From positions 1 through 64,000 of the forward strand of contig DASQWR010000240.1 of assembly GCA_035640155.1 (NCBI GenBank): DNA of 64,000 nucleotides. Reading direction: 5' to 3'. The stretch comes from JALYQB01 sp035640155 (lineage in GTDB: Bacteria > Actinomycetota > Actinomycetes > Mycobacteriales > Pseudonocardiaceae). Below are positions 58,531-64,000 of the stretch, piece by piece (within the stretch, counting starts at the first letter, position 1; each line of letters opens with the position of its first letter). Below the pieces are notes generated by a model. It had not been told where the DNA came from. It did not search any database and saw nothing but the letters and a program-made list of their open reading frames with translations. Made by a program: the position numbers and the translations under genes.

Positions 58531-59204
58531 CGCACCGAATCCCGCCCCGGTCCGCCGGGGTCGTGAGCGGCCCCCCCGGGTCGAGCCCCACGATGCTGGA
58601 GCAGATGGGCGGTGTCGGGGGACTGGTGTCCTCCACCGTGCCGGTCGTGGTGTTCGTGCCGGTCAACGCCTACGCCGGTCTCACCGCCGCCATCTGGTCC
58701 GCGATCGGCGTCGCGCTGCTTGTCGCGCTGTGGCGTTTCGCGCGCCGCGAGCCGCTCCAACCGGCGGTCTCCGGCCTGCTCGGTGTGGGGGTCGCAACCT
58801 TCATCGCCTACCGCACCGGCTCGGCCAAGGGGTACTTCCTCTTCGGCATCTGGGCGAGCCTGGCCTACGCGGCGGTCTTCGCCGTCTCGGTGGTGGCCCG
58901 CTGGCCGTTGGTGGGCCTGATCTGGCACGCCGTCAACGGCGACGGCCACTCCTGGCGGAACGACCGGGCGTTGCGGCGCGCCTACGACATCGCAACGCTC
59001 ACCTGGATCGGGGTGTTCACCGCCCGGTTCGGGGTGCAGAAGTGGCTCTACGACGCCGACTCGGAGACGCTGCTCGGGGTGGCTCGGATCGCGATGGGCA
59101 TCCCGCTCACCGTGGTGGCGATCCTGGTCACCGTGTGGGCGGTCCGCCGGGCCACCCGTCGTTCCGCGAACCCCGTAGCCACCCCCACCGCAGCGGAGAC
59201 TTGA
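58527..59204 (+). CDS. DUF3159 membrane protein
   Basis: The 225-residue protein has five to six membrane helices (VVVFVPVNAYAGLTAAIWSAIGVALLVALW, AVSGLLGVGVATFIAY, IWASLAYAAVFAVSVVARW, VAILVTVWAVRRA) and the DUF3159 sequence FGVQKWLYDADSETLLGVARIAMGIPL. It corresponds to Rv2693c. The function is unknown, but it is coupled to the OB-fold gene by an ATGA overlap. It is convergent with the trkA-like genes. Confidence 0.9.
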   Translation: MTHRIPPRSAGVVSGPPGSSPTMLEQMGGVGGLVSSTVPVVVFVPVNAYAGLTAAIWSAIGVALLVALWRFARREPLQPAVSGLLGVGVATFIAYRTGSAKGYFLFGIWASLAYAAVFAVSVVARWPLVGLIWHAVNGDGHSWRNDRALRRAYDIATLTWIGVFTARFGVQKWLYDADSETLLGVARIAMGIPLTVVAILVTVWAVRRATRRSANPVATPTAAET

Positions 59205-59211
59205 GCGGGTC

Positions 59212-59868
59212 TCACCGATCCAACGCGGCCCGCAGGTCGGCCTCCACGGCGACGGCCGCGACGAACAGCAGTTCGTCGTCGCCCTCAATCGGTTCGTCGG
59301 CCTGCGGCACGATCACCCGCCCGTCCCGCAGGATGGCGACGAGCGCGGCGTCGGTCGGGAGATCGAGCTGACGCACCGGGATCCCGGCGAGTGGCGTGTC
59401 CTCCGGCAGGGTCACCTCGATGAGGTTGGCCTGACCCCGGCGCAGGGTCATCAGGCGCACCAGATCCCCGACGCTGACCGCCTCCTCGACCACGGCCGCG
59501 AGCATGCGGGGGGTGGACACCGCCACGTCGACACCCCACGCCTCGGTGAACAACCACTCGTTGTGCGGATCGTTGACCCGGGCGGCCACCCGGCGCACCG
59601 CGAACTCCGTCTTAGCCAGCAGCGACACCACGAGGTTCACCTTGTCGTCGCCGGTGGCGGCCACTACGACGTCACACCGCTCGAGGCCGGCCTCCTCGAG
59701 TGAGCCGAACTCACAGGCGTCGGCGTGCACCCACTCCGCGGCCTCGACCTGGTGAGTGTCCAGCGCAGTGGCGTCACGCTCGATGAGCATCACCTGGTGG
59801 GAGTTCTCGATCAGCTCGGCGGCGATGGACCGGCCGACCGCACCGGCTCCGGCGATGGCCACGCGCAT
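59212..59868 (-). CDS. TrkA-type potassium uptake regulator, second gene
   Basis: The 218-residue protein has TrkA-N (VAIAGAGAVGRSIAAELIENSHQVMLIERD, a Rossmann fold binding NAD) and TrkA-C (NLIEVTLPEDTPLAGIPVRQLDLPTDAALVAILRDGRV). Such proteins gate K+ channels or transporters on the cytoplasmic side. It is 15 bp downstream of a second copy, and in M. tuberculosis the pair is ceoB/ceoC. The K+ channel itself is not in the window, but an APC permease is divergent. Confidence 0.92.
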   Translation of the reverse strand: MRVAIAGAGAVGRSIAAELIENSHQVMLIERDATALDTHQVEAAEWVHADACEFGSLEEAGLERCDVVVAATGDDKVNLVVSLLAKTEFAVRRVAARVNDPHNEWLFTEAWGVDVAVSTPRMLAAVVEEAVSVGDLVRLMTLRRGQANLIEVTLPEDTPLAGIPVRQLDLPTDAALVAILRDGRVIVPQADEPIEGDDELLFVAAVAVEADLRAALDR

Positions 59869-59883
59869 CTGAGGCTCCTCGGG

Positions 59884-60546
59884 TCACTCGGCCGGGGGTG
59901 GTTCGGTGGCGACGGCGGTGACGGCGTTGACGGTGCCGGACACCACCGCCGCATAGACCTGGTCGTCTGCCTGCAGCAGGTTCTGGTTGTCAGGCAGCAC
60001 CCCGCGGCCGAACCGCACGATGAACGCCACCCGGGCGCCGGTAGCCGCCTCCAGGTCACGCACGCTGCGGCCGACCCAGTCGTCGTGCAGGGGGAGCTGC
60101 AGCACGGCCACGGTTCCGGACGGGTCCCGCCACGCGGTGGACGCCCCGTCGGGCAGCAGCATCCGCAGGAACCGGTCGGTCGTCCACGGCACCGTGGCCA
60201 CCGTGGGAATGCCGAGGCGCTCGAAGACCGCCGCACGCTTCGGGTCATAGATCCTTGCCACCACCCGCTGGACACCGAAGGTCTCCCGGGCCACTCGGGC
60301 GGCGATGATGTTGGAGTTGTCACCGCTGGACACCGCGGCGAACGCGCCGGCGCCCTCGATGCCCGCCTCCACGAGCACCGCGCGGTCGAACCCGGTGCCA
60401 ACCACCTGCCGACCGTGGAAGTCCGCGCTCAGCCTGCGGAAGGAGTGTGGTTCCCGGTCCACCACGGCCACCTCGTGGCCGAGCCGTTCCAGCCCCATGG
60501 CGAGACCGGACCCCACCCGCCCACACCCCATCACCACGACGCGCAC
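59884..60546 (-). CDS. TrkA-type potassium uptake regulator, first gene
   Basis: The 220-residue protein has TrkA-N (VVVMGCGRVGSGLAMGLERLGHEVAVVDRE) and a shorter TrkA-C (VLPDNQNLLQADDQVYAAVVSGTVNAV). GTG 60546 was chosen because the frame upstream is not family-like and contains Arg-rich sequence. It is the first gene of the trkA pair and divergent from the APC permease; the 68 bp between should hold both promoters. Confidence 0.92.
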   Translation of the reverse strand: MRVVVMGCGRVGSGLAMGLERLGHEVAVVDREPHSFRRLSADFHGRQVVGTGFDRAVLVEAGIEGAGAFAAVSSGDNSNIIAARVARETFGVQRVVARIYDPKRAAVFERLGIPTVATVPWTTDRFLRMLLPDGASTAWRDPSGTVAVLQLPLHDDWVGRSVRDLEAATGARVAFIVRFGRGVLPDNQNLLQADDQVYAAVVSGTVNAVTAVATEPPPAE

Positions 60547-60614
60547 GCGATGTCTCTCCCGACCTCGTCGACTGCGATGCACGGTACCGGCTGGCGAGCC
60601 TTACGCTTCGCGCC

Positions 60615-62639
60615 GTGTCGAAGCTCGCCACGGCGACCAAGCGGATCCTGGTCGGTCGGCCGTTCCGCAGCGACCGGCTGAACCAAACCCTGCTCCCGAA
60701 GCGGATCGCACTGCCGGTGTTCGCTTCCGACGCGATGTCCTCGGTGGCCTACGCGCCGGAGGAGATCTTCGTGGTGCTGTCCCTCGCGGGCCTCGCCGCG
60801 TACGCGTTCACTCCGTGGGTCGGGCTCGCGGTGGTCGTGGTGATGCTGGCGGTGGTGACCAGCTACCGGCAGAACGTGCGCGCCTACCCCTCGGGGGGCG
60901 GTGACTACGAGGTGGTCACCACCAACCTCGGTCAGCGGACGGGCCTGGTCGTCGGCAGCGCGTTGCTCGTCGACTACGTGCTCACGGTGGCGGTGTCCAT
61001 CTCCGCGGCCGCGGCGAACATCGGGTCGGCGGTGCCGATGGTGGGCACCCACCTGGTGGAGTTCGCGGTGGCGGCGATCGTGCTGCTCACCGCGGTGAAC
61101 CTGCGTGGCGTCCGCGAGTCGGGTACCGCGTTCGCCGTCCCGACCTACGCCTTCATCGTCGCCATCTTCGGGATGATCGTCTGGGGCCTGCTGCGGGTGA
61201 CCGTGCTCGGGGACGAGATCCGGGCCGAGTCCGCAGACCTGGAGCTCGCGTCGTCCGGCGGCCAGCTGACCGGGGTGGCGTTGGTGTTCCTGGTGCTGCG
61301 CTCCTTCGCGCAGGGTTGCGCGGCGCTGACCGGGGTGGAGGCCATCAGCAACGGCGTGCCGGCGTTCCGCAAGCCGAAGTCGCGCAACGCGGCCCGCACC
61401 CTCCTGCTGCTCGGCGGCATCGCGGTGAGCATGCTGATGGGACTGATCCTGCTGGCCCGGCTCACCGGCGTGGTGATCGCCGAGGACCCGGCGACCCAGC
61501 TGGTGGGCGCGCCGGCAGGTTATGAGCAGCAGACGATGGTCGCGCAGATCGCCCGGGCGGTGTTCGACACCTTCCCGGTCGGCTTCTACTTCGTCACGGC
61601 AGCCACGGCGCTGATCCTGGTGCTCGCCGCGAACACGGCGTTCAACGGCTTTCCGGTGCTGGGCTCGATTCTGGCGCAGGACCGATACCTGCCCCGCCAG
61701 CTGCACACCCGCGGCGATCGGCTGGCCTTCTCCAACGGCATCGTATTCCTCGCCGGTGGCGCGATCCTGTTCGTGGTGACCTTCCAGGCCGAGGTCACCC
61801 AGCTGATCCAGCTCTACGTGGTCGGGGTCTTCATCTCGTTCACCCTGAGCCAGGCCGGGATGGTCCGGCACTGGAACCGGCTGCTCGGCACCGAGGGCGA
61901 CCCCGGTGCGCGCAACCGGATGCGGCGCTCCCGAGCGATCAACGCCTTCGGCCTGCTCATGACGGCGTTGGTGCTCGTCGTGGTGCTGGTCACCAAGTTC
62001 CTGCTGGGGGCATGGATCGCACTAGTCGCGATTAGCGCGATCTTCCTGGTGATGCTGGCGATCCGGCGGCACTACGACCGGATCGCTGCCGAGATGGTGC
62101 CGCGGCCATCGGACACCGTGCTGCCGTCACGCAACCACGCGATCGTGCTGGTCTCCACGCTGCACCTGCCGACCCTGCGCGCGCTGGCCTACGCCCGCGC
62201 CACCCGGCCGGACGTCCTGGAGGCAGTCACCGTCAACGTCGACGACGCCGCCACCCGGCGGCTGGTGGGCGAGTGGGAGCGGATGGAACTGCCGGTGTCG
62301 CTGAAGGTCGTCGAGTCGCCCTACCGGGACATCACCAAGCCGGTGCTGGACTACGTCAAGCGGGTGCGCTCGGACAACCCGCGCAACGTGGTCACGGTGT
62401 TCATCCCGGAGTACGTGGTGGGGCACTGGTGGGAGCAGGTGCTGCACAACCAGAGTGCGCTGCGACTCAAGACCCGGCTGTTGTTCGAGCCCGGCGTGAT
62501 GGTGACCAGCGTGCCGTGGCAGCTGCGCTCGGCGGCCCGGGCCGCCGAGCGCGAGGAGTCGGCCCCCGCCCCGGGTGCGGTGCGTCGCGGCCTCGACGGC
62601 GAGGCTGGCCAGGCTGGCGACGCTTCGGGCTCGCGCTGA
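60615..62639 (+). CDS. APC superfamily permease
   Basis: The 674-residue protein starts at GTG 60615 and has about twelve transmembrane helices. The first conserved segment is FASDAMSSVAYAPEEIFVVLSLAG; ALTGVEAISNGVPAFRKPKSRNAA is the loop seen in KdpU-like K+ importers and cation-chloride-type APC members. A cytoplasmic C-terminal USP-like region (HAIVLVSTLHLPTLRALAYARATRPDVLEAVTVNVDD) follows. With the divergent trkA pair it may be a K+ or amino-acid transporter. It corresponds to Rv2690c. Confidence 0.88.
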   Translation: MSKLATATKRILVGRPFRSDRLNQTLLPKRIALPVFASDAMSSVAYAPEEIFVVLSLAGLAAYAFTPWVGLAVVVVMLAVVTSYRQNVRAYPSGGGDYEVVTTNLGQRTGLVVGSALLVDYVLTVAVSISAAAANIGSAVPMVGTHLVEFAVAAIVLLTAVNLRGVRESGTAFAVPTYAFIVAIFGMIVWGLLRVTVLGDEIRAESADLELASSGGQLTGVALVFLVLRSFAQGCAALTGVEAISNGVPAFRKPKSRNAARTLLLLGGIAVSMLMGLILLARLTGVVIAEDPATQLVGAPAGYEQQTMVAQIARAVFDTFPVGFYFVTAATALILVLAANTAFNGFPVLGSILAQDRYLPRQLHTRGDRLAFSNGIVFLAGGAILFVVTFQAEVTQLIQLYVVGVFISFTLSQAGMVRHWNRLLGTEGDPGARNRMRRSRAINAFGLLMTALVLVVVLVTKFLLGAWIALVAISAIFLVMLAIRRHYDRIAAEMVPRPSDTVLPSRNHAIVLVSTLHLPTLRALAYARATRPDVLEAVTVNVDDAATRRLVGEWERMELPVSLKVVESPYRDITKPVLDYVKRVRSDNPRNVVTVFIPEYVVGHWWEQVLHNQSALRLKTRLLFEPGVMVTSVPWQLRSAARAAEREESAPAPGAVRRGLDGEAGQAGDASGSR

Positions 62640-62791
62640 GCCCGACCAGCAGGCCCGATCCGTTCTGCGGCGGCGGGTGACGGGACGCTCCGTAGACTGG
62701 CTCACGGTCGTCGTCACGACGGCCCGGTGCCCATCGCCGTGCCACGTCGCGGGTGCTGGTCACGTGCCGAGGGGACGAGCGAGGAGACACG

Positions 62792-64000
62792 GTGACGCTG
62801 TTGCAGAGCCTGCGCACTCCGGAGGACGTCAAGCGGCTCGACCAGGACGAGCTGATTCAGCTGTGTGGGGAGATCCGCAGGTTCCTGGTCGCGAAGGTGT
62901 CGCGCACCGGCGGGCACCTGGGGCCGAACCTGGGTGCGGTGGAGCTCACCCTCGCCGTGCACCGGGTGTTCGACTCCCCGCACGACCCCGTGGTCTTCGA
63001 CACCGGTCACCAGGCGTACGTGCACAAGATCGTGACCGGGCGGGCAGAGGGCTTCGACCGGCTGCGGCAGCGCCACGGGCTCTCCGGTTACCCCAGCCGG
63101 TCGGAGAGCGAGCACGACTGGGTGGAATCCAGCCACGCCTCCGCGGCGCTGTCCTACGCGGACGGGCTGGCCAAGGCGTTCGCGCTGGACGGCGCACGTC
63201 GCCACGTGGTGGCGGTGGTCGGTGACGGTGCGCTCACCGGCGGCATGTGCTGGGAGGCGCTGAACAACATCGCTGCCGGGCCGAACCGCTCGGTGGTGAT
63301 CGTGGTCAACGACAACGGCCGGTCCTACTCACCGACGATCGGCGGACTCGCCGAGCACCTGGCCGCGTTGCGGCTGCAGCCGGGCTACGAGCGGGTGCTG
63401 GACCGCGGCCGGCAGGCGCTGACGCGGACCCCGGTCGTCGGTCGCGCGATCTACGCCGGGCTGCACGCCGCCAAGCGGGGCCTGAAGGACGCGCTGAACC
63501 CGCAGATCCTGTTCGAGGACCTCGGCCTGAAGTACTTCGGACCGGTGGACGGGCACGACCTGCCCACGATGGAGGCCGCGCTGCGCCGGGCCAAGGCGTT
63601 CGGCGGCCCGGTCATCGTGCACGCGGTCACCCGCAAGGGCCACGGCTACGGCCCGGCCGAGAACGACGAGGTGGAGCAGATGCACAGCCCGCCGGCATTC
63701 GATCCGGACACCGGCCTGCCCACCGCGCCGAAGCAGGCCGGCTGGACGAGCGTGTTCGCCGAGGAACTGCTCCGTCTCGGCGGGGAGCGCGACGACATCG
63801 CGGTGATCACCGCCGCCATGCTGGCGCCCACCGGGCTCACCGCCTTCGCGCAGCGCTACCCCGACCGCTGCTACGACGTCGGGATCGCCGAGCAGCACGC
63901 CGTGACGTCGGCGGCCGGGTTGGCGATGGGGGGCAAGCACCCCGTGGTGGCCATCTACTCGACCTTCCTGAACCGGGCGATCGACCAGGTCCTGATGGAC
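62792..64000 (+). CDS. dxs: 1-deoxy-D-xylulose-5-phosphate synthase, 5' part (window ends inside)
   Basis: The first 403 codons are present; no stop occurs before the window end. DXS condenses pyruvate and glyceraldehyde-3-phosphate with thiamine diphosphate, the first step of the MEP isoprenoid pathway. Motifs seen are SRTGGHLGPNLGAVELT, FDTGHQAYVHKIVTGR, the ThDP motif VVGDGALTGGMCWEALNNI, FEDLGLKYFGPVDGHD, and the second-domain DVGIAEQHAVTSAAGLA. GTG 62792 has GAGGAG 6 bp upstream. About 640 residues are expected in total. Confidence 0.97.
   Translation, partial: MTLLQSLRTPEDVKRLDQDELIQLCGEIRRFLVAKVSRTGGHLGPNLGAVELTLAVHRVFDSPHDPVVFDTGHQAYVHKIVTGRAEGFDRLRQRHGLSGYPSRSESEHDWVESSHASAALSYADGLAKAFALDGARRHVVAVVGDGALTGGMCWEALNNIAAGPNRSVVIVVNDNGRSYSPTIGGLAEHLAALRLQPGYERVLDRGRQALTRTPVVGRAIYAGLHAAKRGLKDALNPQILFEDLGLKYFGPVDGHDLPTMEAALRRAKAFGGPVIVHAVTRKGHGYGPAENDEVEQMHSPPAFDPDTGLPTAPKQAGWTSVFAEELLRLGGERDDIAVITAAMLAPTGLTAFAQRYPDRCYDVGIAEQHAVTSAAGLAMGGKHPVVAIYSTFLNRAIDQVLMD

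Noticed and set aside
1..64000. CRISPR arrays, tRNA or rRNA genes, complete insertion sequences
   Set aside because: No regularly spaced repeats, cloverleaf-like segments, rRNA sequence or intact transposase were recognised by eye; a covariance-model search would settle small RNAs.

Overview
The window is 64 kb of very GC-rich DNA with compact, mostly operonic genes and frequent GTG starts and ATGA/GTGA overlaps. It comes from an actinobacterium. The gene order (DUF3046-recA-recX, miaB, DUF349 gene, miaA-dapF-hflX, lexA/LysM gene, nrdR, sigB/ideR, sigA-ppgK-suhB-cei-DUF4193-DUF3093-dut-DUF3710-OB-fold-DUF3159-trkA pair-APC-dxs) follows, as I remember it, the Mycobacterium tuberculosis block from about Rv2738c down to Rv2682c. 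The gluABCD genes between recX and miaB, and galE beside a DtxR-type regulator, recall Corynebacterium. Together with the family members seen, this suggests a member of the Pseudonocardiales. No rRNA, tRNA or CRISPR array was seen.

Layout. Positions 1-4.7 kb hold an MFS transporter end, a small membrane protein, DUF3046, intein-bearing recA, a frameshifted recX and a LysR regulator. Positions 4.9-8.5 kb hold sdhCAB. Positions 8.5-12.7 kb (minus strand) hold gluABCD plus a membrane-anchored, lobe-deficient substrate-binding-like protein. Positions 12.7-20.4 kb hold the tRNA-modification, lysine/peptidoglycan-precursor and HflX block. Positions 20.4-21.9 kb hold the divergent SOS pair lexA / LysM protein. 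Positions 22.1-27.7 kb hold nrdR and nrdJ, and nrdJ carries two inteins. Positions 27.7-41.7 kb hold mixed housekeeping and conserved actinobacterial genes (PAC2, CooC-like ATPase pair, galE, ideR, rhodanese, acuC, sigB, PP2C-dtd, DUF3099, DUF3039, YihY). Positions 41.9-50.1 kb are accessory: SF2 helicase, GNAT remnant, glutamine synthetase-like, a possible cysteine-hydrolase fold, aminotransferase V, EamA, FMN-binding and DUF1707 genes. Positions 50.1-51.65 kb are a graveyard of a toxin-antitoxin pair, a regulator and an integrase fragment. Positions 51.66-64 kb hold sigA through dxs (cut by the window end).

How the parts work together. DNA-damage control is unusually visible. recA carries both a LexA box and a perfect match to the LexA-independent mycobacterial recA promoter motif. 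lexA and its divergent LysM partner share two LexA boxes. The ribonucleotide reductase operon has a candidate NrdR box. DnaA-box-like 9-mers lie in the recA and nrdR-nrdJ leaders. Three inteins interrupt the two central DNA-metabolism proteins. sigB has a textbook SigR/SigH-type (thiol/heat stress) promoter, and both sigA and sigB are present.

The most noteworthy items are the three inteins (one mini-intein at the M. tuberculosis RecA site, two endonuclease-bearing inteins at the NrdJ active site), the recX frameshift, the dual damage-responsive recA promoters, the lobe-less fifth gene of the glutamate operon, the CooC-like ATPase/partner pair and the decayed toxin-antitoxin island next to sigA.
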